Shown piece after piece: positions 1 to 9,555 of a stretch of DNA of 43,779 nucleotides. This DNA comes from Nitrospirota bacterium (lineage in GTDB: Bacteria; Nitrospirota; Thermodesulfovibrionia; Thermodesulfovibrionales; JdFR-85). How positions within the stretch are numbered: the stretch's first letter is position 1; each line of letters opens with the position of its first letter. Position numbers and translations under genes: made by a program. The stretch spans positions 1-43,779 of the forward strand of contig DROX01000046.1 in the NCBI GenBank assembly GCA_011321725.1, in the 5' to 3' direction. A model generated the notes under the pieces. That model did not search any database, was not told the DNA's origin, and worked only from the letters and a program-made list of their open reading frames with translations.

Positions 1-15
1 CTCCAAATTCAATGA

Positions 16-1044
16 ATGGATACCATGATTCATATTGATGGCAGCTTTGGCGAGGGAGGTGGTCAGATACTCAGGACAGCCCTTGCCCTGTCCTGCATTC
101 TCCGAAAACCCATTCATATCTTCAATATCAGAAAGGGCCGTAAGAGGCCGGGACTTATGCCACAGCACCTCATGTGTGTAAGGGCTCTGAAGGAGATAAC
201 GGAAGCACAGACAAGGGGCGACTCCAGGGGCTCTACAGAGCTTTATTTCTCCCCCGAAAGGGTCAGGCCTGGCAGTTACAGCTTTGATATTGGCACAGCA
301 GGCTCTGTAACGCTTCTCCTGCAGGCCCTTCTGCCAGCACTGCTGTTCTCTCACAGACCGTCAACGGTGGAGATAAAGGGTGGCACCCATGTGCCATTCA
401 GCCCACCCTTTGATTATTTTAAAGAGGTGCTTGTTGTGCTTCTCAAAAGGCTGGGTTTTCAGGTCAGGGCAGAGATTAAATCATATGGCTTTTATCCGGT
501 GGGAGGTGGCCGGGTTATTGTAGAGATAAAACCTGCAGGACCATTCAACCACATTGAGCTTACCGAGCGGGGTGAATTAAGGAGAATTGAGGGTATTTCT
601 GCAGTAGGTGGTTTACCCTTAGGTATTGCAGAACGTCAGAGGAGTGAGGCAGAGACTGTTCTGAAAGCAGAGGGGTTTGTTCCCGAGATAAAAACCGTTA
701 CTGTCCCAACTCCCGGTAAAGGCACCTATATGTTTTTAAATGTTGTGGCAGAGAATATCATAGCCGGCTTTTCCTCCCTTGGTGCAAGGGGGAAAAGGGC
801 TGAAACAGTGGGTGAGGAGGCAGCAAAGGAGGTGGTTCGGTATATCAAGAGCAATGCCTGTCTTGACCATCATCTCTCAGACCAGATACTTGTCTATATC
901 ACCCTCATTGGCGGTCACTGGCGATTCAGCACATCAATGGTCACCGAACACCTGAAGACAAACCTCTGGGTAATTGAAAGGTTTCTGGATATGGAGTATG
1001 AAATTAAAGACCCTGTTGTGGAGATCAAGAGTAAAGGGATATAA
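16..1044 (+). CDS. rtcA: RNA 3'-terminal phosphate cyclase
   Basis: 342 aa ORF; IDGSFGEGGGQILRTALALS and GTAGSVTLLLQALLP motifs typical of RtcA. Confidence 0.93.
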   Translation: MDTMIHIDGSFGEGGGQILRTALALSCILRKPIHIFNIRKGRKRPGLMPQHLMCVRALKEITEAQTRGDSRGSTELYFSPERVRPGSYSFDIGTAGSVTLLLQALLPALLFSHRPSTVEIKGGTHVPFSPPFDYFKEVLVVLLKRLGFQVRAEIKSYGFYPVGGGRVIVEIKPAGPFNHIELTERGELRRIEGISAVGGLPLGIAERQRSEAETVLKAEGFVPEIKTVTVPTPGKGTYMFLNVVAENIIAGFSSLGARGKRAETVGEEAAKEVVRYIKSNACLDHHLSDQILVYITLIGGHWRFSTSMVTEHLKTNLWVIERFLDMEYEIKDPVVEIKSKGI

Positions 1045-1094
1045 TAGCTTTCATGGGTAAACCTTGCACCGGGTTTTTTAAAAAGAGAGATGGG

Positions 1095-1148
1095 TAAGGC
1101 TTTTCGCTTCATTCTCAGCGGACCTCCAGGTCCGCATCCGCGAGAGAG
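1095..1148. repeat. Hairpin-containing fragment resembling the internal part of the MITE at 1710-1913
   Basis: TTTTCGcTTCATTCTCaGCgGACCTCCaGGTCcGCaTCCGcGAG resembles TTTTCGTCTCATTCTCGGCAGACCTCCTGTCTGCCTCCGAGG; GCGGACCT-CC-AGGTCCGC stem. Confidence 0.45.
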
Positions 1149-1161
1149 GAGGTCTTAATCT

Positions 1162-1683
1162 GTGAAAGACAAAACCATTGTCCTGCTCGGACACTCGCTG
1201 ATTGAATACGGAGACTGGCAGGAGTGGCTTCCGGAATTCAATGTAATAAACCTTGGTGTTGCTGGTGAGACAACAGAGGGGCTTGCATCAAGGATGGAAA
1301 GTCTTCTGAGAGATTATCCGGGGGCTGATTATTATCTCATCATGTCAGGTATAAACAACATTGCCATGGATGATTACGGCTTCCTGGATACCTACAGATG
1401 GATAATCAAGAAACTCAAAGAATCCTCTCCGAATTCGCAGATAATAGTGCACAGTATCCTGCCCTGCAAGATTGAGTTTATTGATAATAACGAGATAAAA
1501 AAGACAAATGAAAAACTCAGGGCCATTGCAGATGCCGAGGGTGCATACTTTCTGGATCTCTATGACAGGTTTGTTGACCATAGTGGTGAGGCAGTGGGTG
1601 AATATCTCCTTGATGACGGGGTTCATCTGAGCAAGGAAGGTTACAGGGTGTGGGTTGAGGAATTGAGAAAGATCATCAGGTAA
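1162..1683 (+). CDS. SGNH/GDSL-family hydrolase
   Basis: 173 aa; LLGHSLIEYGDW, NLGVAGETT, MSGINNI, DGVHLSKEGY blocks; GTG start. Confidence 0.8.
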   Translation: MKDKTIVLLGHSLIEYGDWQEWLPEFNVINLGVAGETTEGLASRMESLLRDYPGADYYLIMSGINNIAMDDYGFLDTYRWIIKKLKESSPNSQIIVHSILPCKIEFIDNNEIKKTNEKLRAIADAEGAYFLDLYDRFVDHSGEAVGEYLLDDGVHLSKEGYRVWVEELRKIIR

Positions 1684-1709
1684 TAATATTAATAATCATG
1701 TACCGCTAT

Positions 1710-1913
1710 CACTACTGTCCGGTAAACATTGAAAGTTATGGTAAGGGCAAGGGGTACTGATTTTTCGTCTCATTCTCGGCAGACCTCCTGTCTGCCTCCG
1801 AGGTAATTTTGCCTGGCTGCCCTCACGGCAGCCCTATGGCAAAATTAAATCCGCTCAAAATCAATACCCCTTGCCCTATATATTGTATCTGGTGAATTTT
1901 TACCGGACACTAC
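1710..1913. mobile_element. MITE-like non-autonomous element, copy 1
   Basis: About 204 bp; inverted ends TGTCCGGTAAACATT / AATTTTTACCGGACA; 11-bp direct repeat TGTACCGCTAT at 1699-1709 and 1914-1924; near-identical copy at 42267-42473. Confidence 0.85.
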
Positions 1914-2224
1914 TGTACCGCTATATTTCTGAATCCAACCATTGATTGCATCTTTTTCATCATAGAATCGTCTATTATCCCTGCATCTCTTAATATCTTG
2001 AAGTTTTCCTTTATAGTCGTGGCAAGTCCGAGTCCTTCAGATGCAATTATATGAGATGCAATATCTATCGTTGCCTCTATTGCCCGCTGAAGATTCAGTA
2101 CAAAGATGTCCTGCTTATCAAATTCCTCAAGGGATTCTGGATCATCCAAGGTTGTCTCATGTATCCTTCTTAGGCATCTCTGGATATTTCCAACCTTAGC
2201 AAGAATAACATCAGGATCGGGCAT
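1910..2224 (-). pseudogene. HepT-like HEPN (DUF86) toxin truncated by the MITE
   Basis: 104 aa DUF86-like; ends ...GFRNIAVQ* at the MITE edge; the sequence across the element restores RNIAVHDY (RX4HXY). Confidence 0.75.
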
Positions 2225-2618
2225 ATATCCTTCCTCTCAGTATATTCTTTTCCTGCTCCTTTCTGATCCTTTTCAGATCATCGTATTCCTTAATTGTTCT
2301 TGTAAAAAAATCATTATATACAGAGTCGTTGATCTTTTTTATTAATCTACCCTTTTTAAGAACCTGCATCCTTATTATGGGAGAGGAGTCATTTAGTACT
2401 ACAATATCAGCCTCTCTTTTTGCAATACCTGAAAGGGTGTCAATTATTTCTGTAAGTGTTGAAAAGTCAGGCCTTTGCTTAAAGAGGATTGCTATATCTA
2501 TATCACTCTCTTCTGTCTGCCTGTCTTCAATAAATGAACCAAAGACAAAGGCAAGTAATACATCATCCCTTGAATTTAGAAAGTTTTTTATCTCTAATAA
2601 AATCTCATTTCTTTCCAT
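2211..2618 (-). CDS. MntA-like minimal nucleotidyltransferase (antitoxin)
   Basis: 135 aa; GSF-X(10)-DID motif (FGSFIEDRQTEESDIDIAIL); overlaps the HepT-like gene. Confidence 0.85.
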   Translation of the reverse strand: MERNEILLEIKNFLNSRDDVLLAFVFGSFIEDRQTEESDIDIAILFKQRPDFSTLTEIIDTLSGIAKREADIVVLNDSSPIIRMQVLKKGRLIKKINDSVYNDFFTRTIKEYDDLKRIRKEQEKNILRGRIYARS

Positions 2619-2732
2619 AGTACTATTTTAACACAACATCTGAACATTACAATTTAAATTTATATTAAAATAATATCTGTTATACAGGATTCCCGGAGAA
2701 GTTTTGAACGAATTTATTCTCAGGAGGATTAT

Positions 2733-2972
2733 ATGGACAGAAAAGGTGCAATAGGTGTAAGAGGAGTGATTGTTATCATCCTTGTTTTAATAATCGTGGC
2801 CTTTCTCTTACAGAACTCTCAGGTGGTGGAGATACAGTTCCTTGGCTGGAAATGGTCAATGTCAAAGGTCATACTGATTGTCTTTTCAATGTTTGTTGGA
2901 GCCCTCATTGGTCTTATCCTTGGAAGGGAATTGTTCAGAAAAAGGGAAAAGAAAGATATATTCAAAAAATAG
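2733..2972 (+). CDS. LapA-domain (DUF1049) small membrane protein
   Basis: 79 aa, two TM segments; LLQNSQVVEIQFLGWKWSMSKVILIVFSMFVGALIG; upstream AGGAGG. Confidence 0.8.
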   Translation: MDRKGAIGVRGVIVIILVLIIVAFLLQNSQVVEIQFLGWKWSMSKVILIVFSMFVGALIGLILGRELFRKREKKDIFKK

Positions 2973-3011
2973 TATATCTACTGGATTTTGTTATGTTATG
3001 TCCTGAATCAT

Positions 3012-4193
3012 TCAAGAAGAAAAGTGTTTTTTTCTGTCCTGGTCATGGATATTGAACTTTTTGTGGATCAACCGGAATAGGGTCGGGTAAAGGACACTCG
3101 CCACAATGCCTGTCAAAATAAGGCTGTTATATATTGAAGACGGGATAAGCCCCATCCTGACCCCCAGGGCACCTGTTACCACTATTAGTGAAAGGGGAGC
3201 TGAAAGAATCAGAGTGATGCCAAAGGCCTCCATGCCCCTGAACCCCATAAGCGGCGCAACAAAGAGGGGTAGTGAATTGCTCAGGAATATGGCAAGCGTA
3301 AACAGGAGAGAGAGGTAGATCATTTTCATATCCGTTAAAACAGACAGGTTCAGATCAGCTCCAATACCTATAAAAAAGAAGGGTATGAAGAAGCCGAATC
3401 CCACTGCATTCAGTTTATCTTCAAAAACCCCCTTGCTCCTGAATACATAACTGAACACCACCCCCACAAGAAAAGAACCAAGTATGGCCTCAACACCGGA
3501 GAAGTGCGCTATCAGTGCACCTGCAAAGGCAATTGATACCACTGCCCTTATTCCTTCCTCAACAGGGTCTTCGCTTTCCATCACCTTCTCAACCTTCTCT
3601 GGATTCCACCATGCAATCAGATAAAGCACCCTGAGGAACAGTCCTGTCAGGGCAAGTAGTCCAAGCAGCTTTACCCCTTCCCAGAGGGCTGTCAGACTCA
3701 GACCTGTTCCATGGTAAATATCCACGAAGGCAAGTACCAGTATTGACAGGAGTTCACCCACGAGAGCAATTCCCATGATATCTCTACCAATAGGGGTATC
3801 AAGGAGATTGAGTTCCTTCAGTATGGGTATTATAATCCCTGCAGATATAACCGAAACAGCTATACCTAAATAAAAGGAAAACCCTAAATAGATAAAAACA
3901 ACAGGGGTGATGATAAAAGAGGAAAGCGGTACAGCTACATACCAGAGAATCCTCTTCTGTCCCCTCAGCCCCCTGATATCAAGCTCCATGCCAGCTATGA
4001 ACATGAGATAGATTATCCCCAGTTCTTTCATGAGAAGGAACCACTGGGGCTTCTCCTTTAAAACTGTATTGAACAACAGGACACCATAGAGTATCTCCAG
4101 TACAGATGAGGGTATATGGAAGCGTCTTCCCACAAACGGCACAATAGCAGCGCCACCTATAATTGTAAACATGATCAGGATCTGCTCTGTCAT
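3012..4193 (-). CDS. Cation:proton antiporter (CPA2/KefB-like)
   Basis: 393 aa polytopic; GAAIVPFVGRRFHIPSSVLEILYGVLL, MFIAGMELD, GSFLVGVVFS. Confidence 0.85.
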   Translation of the reverse strand: MTEQILIMFTIIGGAAIVPFVGRRFHIPSSVLEILYGVLLFNTVLKEKPQWFLLMKELGIIYLMFIAGMELDIRGLRGQKRILWYVAVPLSSFIITPVVFIYLGFSFYLGIAVSVISAGIIIPILKELNLLDTPIGRDIMGIALVGELLSILVLAFVDIYHGTGLSLTALWEGVKLLGLLALTGLFLRVLYLIAWWNPEKVEKVMESEDPVEEGIRAVVSIAFAGALIAHFSGVEAILGSFLVGVVFSYVFRSKGVFEDKLNAVGFGFFIPFFFIGIGADLNLSVLTDMKMIYLSLLFTLAIFLSNSLPLFVAPLMGFRGMEAFGITLILSAPLSLIVVTGALGVRMGLIPSSIYNSLILTGIVASVLYPTLFRLIHKKFNIHDQDRKKHFSS

Positions 4194-4196
4194 CTC

Positions 4197-5669
4197 TTAC
4201 AGTGCTTCCTCGACAGAGGGTGTTATAAGGGTTGTAATCCTTGTATCTTTAATGACATTCCACACAACATCAGGAGAGAGAAAAGACAGAAACCCTCTCC
4301 TTGGACTGCCCCTGCTAATCACCATCAGATTATATTCCCTCTGAACCTGATGAGTCACCTTTACAGGATTTCCTCTCATGGTAATAACCTCTATGGATGT
4401 CTTGTACATGGCAGTCAGAGCGGATATCCTCTTCCTGATCTCTTTGTGTTTTGCATACTCTTCCTCAGTGGCAATATAACGGGATGGTTCCACTGTAAGG
4501 GCGGTGAGGCTTCCGTTGATAATGGCAGATATCTCAATACCCGTTTCTATAATCCTGTCAATGTCAGCACCAGCAAAAGAGGGTAGCAGTATCTTTTCAT
4601 ACGGATGGGTACCTGAGAGTATGAACACAGGACATGATCCAATATCAGCAAGGGAATACAGAAAGTTTCTTTTACGGGCAGAAAATACAGAGACGCCCAA
4701 TGAATCAAGCACTGCCTTTTTAGAGACAACAATCAGTGCCTGCTCATTTTTTATCTCTTTTGAGGTCTCCTCTATCGCACTCAGGATAGGCAGAACACTC
4801 TCCTTGAATACCCTCTCTTTGATATGAAACCTGTCGCAGAACTGCTCGATCTCTTTCCTTCTCTCTGCTACCTTCCTGGAACAGACAAAGATATTTTTCT
4901 CCACAGGGAAGGATGAGATAATATAACCAAGCTCTTCAAAGAATCTCTCATCCTCGGCACCTGTAAGATAGGTCAATACCACTGTGCCATACTCAAGAGG
5001 AAATCGCTCAAAACTGAAGGTGAGTATCTCTGCCACTGTCTTTAATATATTTGGTTCACCAAGGATAACCACCCTGTCCTTTGGTTTTAAAACAACATCC
5101 TTGCGAGGTATGATAATATTGTCATCCCTGTAGATAATCCCTATCCTCCACTTTATCGGCGCAAGTATACCGATGGGTTTGTTTGCAAGACGGCTGTTGG
5201 GATGAACTTCCACCTCCATAATCTCCTTTCTGCCCAGTCCTATCTCATGGGTGGTCTTTGTTTTCTCTGTCAATCTGTTCACTATTCCTGTGGCACTTGC
5301 CATGAAGATGTTTTCCACCTCAGCACCGTAGGACCGGAGTGTCTCAATCCCTTCCTCTGAAATAGCTATTGCAATTACCCTTCTGGGTTCAAAATTCTCA
5401 TGGAGAATCCTTGCAATCTCAATATTGACCCTTTCATCCGTTGTTGTGATGATAACACCATCTGCATCATTGATCCCCGCCTCCTCAAGGACAAGCCTGC
5501 TTGTGGCATCTCCAGTAATAACATCAATATCCTCCCGGATCTCCCTGGCCCTGTCTATCACAGCCTCGTCCCTGTCAATACAGAGCAGCTCATAGTCCCT
5601 GGAGAGTGTCTTCAGCAGTATGAGCCCGATATTGCCAAGACCAATTATTATAAACCTGTTCTTTTTCAT
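4197..5669 (-). CDS. TrkA-N/TrkA-C protein with C-terminal universal stress protein-like region
   Basis: MKKNRFIIIGLGNIGLILLKTL Rossmann motif, GDATSRLVLEEAGI, TrkA-C-like block, C-terminal GSLTAL...MVISRGSPRRG USP-like; the ORF extends to 5717 but the ATG at 5669 is likelier. Confidence 0.82.
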   Translation of the reverse strand: MKKNRFIIIGLGNIGLILLKTLSRDYELLCIDRDEAVIDRAREIREDIDVITGDATSRLVLEEAGINDADGVIITTTDERVNIEIARILHENFEPRRVIAIAISEEGIETLRSYGAEVENIFMASATGIVNRLTEKTKTTHEIGLGRKEIMEVEVHPNSRLANKPIGILAPIKWRIGIIYRDDNIIIPRKDVVLKPKDRVVILGEPNILKTVAEILTFSFERFPLEYGTVVLTYLTGAEDERFFEELGYIISSFPVEKNIFVCSRKVAERRKEIEQFCDRFHIKERVFKESVLPILSAIEETSKEIKNEQALIVVSKKAVLDSLGVSVFSARKRNFLYSLADIGSCPVFILSGTHPYEKILLPSFAGADIDRIIETGIEISAIINGSLTALTVEPSRYIATEEEYAKHKEIRKRISALTAMYKTSIEVITMRGNPVKVTHQVQREYNLMVISRGSPRRGFLSFLSPDVVWNVIKDTRITTLITPSVEEAL

Positions 5670-5822
5670 GCAGCCTTTCTCTGTTGCTATTCCTTTGCAA
5701 AGGACTGCCCGTTCCACTTCTTATCAGGGCATAATGCAGTTTAAGGATTTTCTAAGTCTGCCATGTAAATGTCAAATAAGTCAATCTCGGGATCCCCCTT
5801 CACTCTACTACATGGGTGCTAT

Positions 5823-5836
5823 ATGATTTAAATCAT
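5823..5836. promoter_or_regulatory. FNR/DNR-type palindrome ATGATTTAAATCAT
   Basis: TGAT-N4-ATCA palindrome; extended context ATATGATTTAAATCATAGAA recurs at 39016-39029. Confidence 0.55.
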
Positions 5837-5963
5837 AGAAGATTAATCTCCAACCTGTTAAACTTTCCATAGGATTCTGCAGTCATTATTCAAGACTATC
5901 AGGATCCAGAAGGTTCCGAATCGGGTTCGGAATGAATAAAATGTAATACACAGGAGGTCACAG

Positions 5964-6413
5964 ATGGAGCACTTAAAGGATGAATGTCCAAGCTGTTCAA
6001 CAATGGGGGAGCAGATGCAAAAGGAAGGCCCCCAAACAGCCCCTCCCCTTTCGCACTGGCCTATCCAGATAAAACTCATGGGCACAGTCATCCCCTTTCT
6101 GAATAATGCCGATCTGCTTGTTGCAGCAGACTGCACAGCCTTTGCCACAAGGGAGTTTCACGACAGGTACCTGAAGGACAAGAAGGTACTCATAGGCTGT
6201 CCCAAACTTGACGATGCCATGTTCTATGTGGACAAGTTCACAGAGATATTCTCAAACATACCCATCAAGAGCGTCACATGCCTGAGGATGCAGGTACCCT
6301 GCTGTGGAGGGATGACGGCCATACTGAAGGAGGCACTCAAGAGATCGGGAAAGGACATCCCCTTCAAGGAGATAATCCTTGGAATAAAGGGGGAGTGCCT
6401 TTCAGAAGGGTAA
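5964..6413 (+). CDS. Cys-rich conserved hypothetical, probable Fe-S-associated protein
   Basis: 149 aa; CPSC, CPKLDD, CLRMQVPCCGGM; RBS AGGAGGT. Confidence 0.65.
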   Translation: MEHLKDECPSCSTMGEQMQKEGPQTAPPLSHWPIQIKLMGTVIPFLNNADLLVAADCTAFATREFHDRYLKDKKVLIGCPKLDDAMFYVDKFTEIFSNIPIKSVTCLRMQVPCCGGMTAILKEALKRSGKDIPFKEIILGIKGECLSEG

Positions 6414-6470
6414 TGATCACAGCAGGCAGAGGTGAATCTCCTCTGCCTGCCCCCTGATTCCTCTAACACA

Positions 6471-6606
6471 ATATTCATCCACCCATTCACCCATCTACCC
6501 ATCAACCCATTAACTCATTTACTCTTTCACCCATTTACCCATTTACCCATTTACCCATCTACCCATTCACCCATTTACTCATCTACTCATCCACCCATTC
6601 ACCCAC
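6471..6606. repeat. Degenerate 8-bp tandem repeat (YYACYCAT), about 17 units
   Basis: Read directly: CCACCCAT TCACCCAT CTACCCAT CAACCCAT TAACTCAT ...; a shorter array of the same unit at about 42136-42196. Confidence 0.85.
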
Positions 6607-6663
6607 AAACTGCTCACCGCTCACTGCTTACTGTTAACCCCTTGGGTCGGACACTGTTGACCT

Positions 6664-6677
6664 GTGACAATGGTTAC
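6664..6677. promoter_or_regulatory. CRP-type palindrome GTGAC-AATG-GTTAC, followed by TGAA
   Basis: Matches the GTRAC-N4-GTYAC-TGAA pattern at 13339, 19668 and 36846. Confidence 0.55.
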
Positions 6678-6694
6678 TGAAATTCAATGCTCAA

Positions 6695-7756
6695 TTGGCT
6701 ATATTTTTATTAAAACACAGGGGTTACAAATTGCTTTCACTCAATAAAAGGTTTCCTAAAAGCCTTCGTGCAAAGATCCTCTGTATGCTTTTTATGGGTA
6801 TTGTGGCCACTGTCTCGGTTTCATTCTGGGTTGAACTGAAAAACACAAAAGAGAGGATCCATGAGGAGGAAAAAAAGAATATGCAACTGCTCACCTCTGT
6901 ACTCTATTCAATCCTTGAACAGACCATGGTAAAGGGTAATGTTGAGGATGTCTCCAGAGCGCTTGATCTGATCGCAACAAGCCCATCCATTGTCAGGATT
7001 GAGATACTTGACAGGGATATGAGACCGAGGTTTGGCTCGGAACAAAATAGGCAAACTGACAGGGTAAGACTCTTTACAATACCTGTAAGACCGCGGCCTG
7101 CCTGCAAGGATTGTCATGGAGATGCAGATCCCATTGGTTATATCCGCATAGGATTTGATACCACCGGTTATGAAAGGAGGTTCTATAAGGAACTCACAAT
7201 AACCCTTGGTACATCCCTGGCTGTTCTACTCACATTGACCATTTTAGTGTACATCTGCCTCCAGAAAGGGATATTCTCTCCTCTGCAGAAGATAAATGTG
7301 GCAATGCATTACTTTGGCAGGGGAAACTTCAGATACCGCATAACTGCAAAAGGTGAGGATGAACTGAGCAGGATGGCAAGGGCATTCAACGAGATGGCAA
7401 GGAACATCTACAAGATAAATTTCCGCCTCTACAAGGTATCTGAATTCTCTAACATTATCAACAGATGCACTTCGGAAGAGGAGGTTTACAGAAAGACCGT
7501 GGAATTCCTGAATAGGTATTTTGATATAAAAGGTGTAGCCATCGTGCTGAACGAGCCAGAAGAGAGAGTGGTTTCATCCCTGGGAGAGATAGAGGGTTTC
7601 CTTTATATTGAACCCATCACATTGAACAAAAAAGAGATTGGTAGTATAAGGTTATCTGCCTCAAGGGACTTCACAATGGAGGAGCTATCCGCAATCAAGA
7701 TTGTGGCCTCCTCCCTATCCATGGCCCTTGAGAGAATAAGTCACACCACTATCTGA
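6695..7756 (+). CDS. Membrane sensor: periplasmic domain with CxxCH, HAMP, GAF-like; no kinase domain
   Basis: Two TM segments; RPACKDCHGDADPIGYIRIGFD; HAMP-like GRGNFRYRITAKGEDELSRMARAFNEMARNI; start codon uncertain. Confidence 0.8.
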   Translation: MAIFLLKHRGYKLLSLNKRFPKSLRAKILCMLFMGIVATVSVSFWVELKNTKERIHEEEKKNMQLLTSVLYSILEQTMVKGNVEDVSRALDLIATSPSIVRIEILDRDMRPRFGSEQNRQTDRVRLFTIPVRPRPACKDCHGDADPIGYIRIGFDTTGYERRFYKELTITLGTSLAVLLTLTILVYICLQKGIFSPLQKINVAMHYFGRGNFRYRITAKGEDELSRMARAFNEMARNIYKINFRLYKVSEFSNIINRCTSEEEVYRKTVEFLNRYFDIKGVAIVLNEPEERVVSSLGEIEGFLYIEPITLNKKEIGSIRLSASRDFTMEELSAIKIVASSLSMALERISHTTI

Positions 7757-7852
7757 TTCCAAAAAAATACCGATAGAAAAAAAGACAGGCATAAAGGTAT
7801 AGCCTTTGAAGGTGTTTTCACCTTCATGGTCTATTTGATATAATAAAAATAG

Positions 7853-8509
7853 TTGAAAAAGTACCCTGAAATAGATGAGCTGATACAGGCTATCGTGCAA
7901 GGGGAAGCACATCTCTCTGTAAACCTTGCAGAAGCTCTTATTGCCAAAGGCCTTACCATAGAGTCCATCATCCAGGATGGATTAACCGCAGCGCTCCAGT
8001 CACTGAACGCCAAGTGTACCAACGAGGAGTTCAATCTACTGGAGATTGTGCTTGCAGGCAGGGCAATGATGGCTGTAATGGACAATGTAATTATACGATA
8101 TCTCCCACCTGCCAGGGCTACCGAGTCAGTGCCTGAGAAGACCCTTGTACTGGGCACAATTGAGGGTGATATACATGAACTTGGCAAACATGTTGTAAAG
8201 ATGCTTCTCAGATCCAGTGGCTACAGGGTGATAGACATCGGGAAAGACATAAGACCGGAGGAGTTTGTGGAAAGGGCCATTCAGCAGGATGCAGGTTATA
8301 TAGGGGTAAGCAGCCTCCTTACCACCACCATCCCCTCAATCAGAAGGATAAAGGAACTGCTCAACAAGGCAGGCAGGCCTGACATAAAGGTCATAGCAGG
8401 TGGCGGTGCAATACAGCAGACCTCCAGGGACGATCTCAATGTGGACTTTGTAGCACAAAGCGCCTTTGACATACTCAACTACCTTAAAAACCTGCAAGAC
8501 GAGGGATAA
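7853..8509 (+). CDS. Corrinoid (B12-binding) methyltransferase-type protein, MtaC/MtbC-like
   Basis: GTIEGDIHELGKHVV (DxHxxG), GVSSLLTTTIP, GGGAI; TTG start uncertain. Confidence 0.9.
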   Translation: MKKYPEIDELIQAIVQGEAHLSVNLAEALIAKGLTIESIIQDGLTAALQSLNAKCTNEEFNLLEIVLAGRAMMAVMDNVIIRYLPPARATESVPEKTLVLGTIEGDIHELGKHVVKMLLRSSGYRVIDIGKDIRPEEFVERAIQQDAGYIGVSSLLTTTIPSIRRIKELLNKAGRPDIKVIAGGGAIQQTSRDDLNVDFVAQSAFDILNYLKNLQDEG

Positions 8510-8516
8510 TGGGCCT

Positions 8517-9533
8517 ATGAATTCCTATGAAAGGGTGCTGAACAGTCTGAAGAAAAAGCAGACAGACAGGGTTCCTGTGGTCCCCGAAGTCTTTGGTGTC
8601 ACGGCAAAGGCCGCGGGATACAGCATATATGATTATGTAACCAGTCCGTCCAGGCTCGCAGAAAGCCAGTTACATGCAAGAAGGCTAATCGGACACGACA
8701 TGGTCTTTGCCTTTGCTGACCTCTCAGTTGAATCAGAGGCCATAGGTTGTGAACTGGAATACAAAGAAGAGGCCTACCCGGTAGTGAGAAAGCCCCTGAT
8801 TGAAAACCTGAAAGAGATTCACACCCTGGATCTACCAGATCCTCAAAAGGATGGAAGGATGCCTGTTGTGATTGAGGCAACCACACGTCTCAGGGATGTG
8901 GTGGCTGATACCTGCATAGTAGCAGCATGTGTGATGGGTCCAATGAGCATAGCCGGCCAGCTCATTGGACTTGAGGGGCTTCTTTACCACATTGTGGACA
9001 GTCCGGATGAGGTGGATAAAGTTCTTGACTATACAGAAGAGGTAACAAGAAGCTATGGCAATGCGCTGCTACAGGCAGGCGCCCACTGCCATATCATATT
9101 TGACCCGGTAGCCTCACCCATGGTGGTACCTCGGGATGTCTTCAGGAGGCTTGAACTGCCCAGGCTCAAGAGGCTCTTCAGAGAGTTCAAAGAGAAAGGA
9201 AGCCTTGTAAGCTGGCTCAGCATCGCTGGCAATACAAAGAATATCCTCCCCTTCTACAGGGATGCCAATGTGGAGCTTGCCACAGTGGACTACACTGTCT
9301 CAATCCCGGAGGCCTTTGACCTCCTGGGAGATATCGCGGTAAATGGAAACCTGAGGCCCTTCTCATTTGTATCCAGCAGCCCCGAGAAGATAAAGGAGGA
9401 GGCAAAAAAGTGCCTGAAGGAGAGGGGCAACAGGTGGGGTTATCTCCTGGGTTCAGGATGTGAGGTTCCCATAGAGGCAGAACTGGACAATATAAAGCCT
9501 CTTGTAGAGGCCTCACTGGAGTTCAGCCCGTAG
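8517..9533 (+). CDS. Uroporphyrinogen decarboxylase/MtaA-family protein with degenerate zinc motif
   Basis: RVLNSLKKKQTDRVPV start, MGPMSIAGQLIGLEG, HCHIIFDP, LGSGCEVP; usual LHICGNT replaced by LSIAGNT. Confidence 0.85.
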   Translation: MNSYERVLNSLKKKQTDRVPVVPEVFGVTAKAAGYSIYDYVTSPSRLAESQLHARRLIGHDMVFAFADLSVESEAIGCELEYKEEAYPVVRKPLIENLKEIHTLDLPDPQKDGRMPVVIEATTRLRDVVADTCIVAACVMGPMSIAGQLIGLEGLLYHIVDSPDEVDKVLDYTEEVTRSYGNALLQAGAHCHIIFDPVASPMVVPRDVFRRLELPRLKRLFREFKEKGSLVSWLSIAGNTKNILPFYRDANVELATVDYTVSIPEAFDLLGDIAVNGNLRPFSFVSSSPEKIKEEAKKCLKERGNRWGYLLGSGCEVPIEAELDNIKPLVEASLEFSP

Positions 9534-9555
9534 CGAAACAGAGAAGAGGTATAGC

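Noticed and set aside
2106-2631. Plus-strand ORFs over the HepT/MntA genes
   Set aside because: Antisense shadows of clear minus-strand genes.
6471-6606. CRISPR array
   Set aside because: Repeat unit is 8 bp with no spacers; it is a simple tandem repeat.
6432-6680. 82-aa ORF (HPFTHLPINPLTHLL...)
   Set aside because: Translation of the 8-bp tandem repeat; no RBS or protein-like composition.
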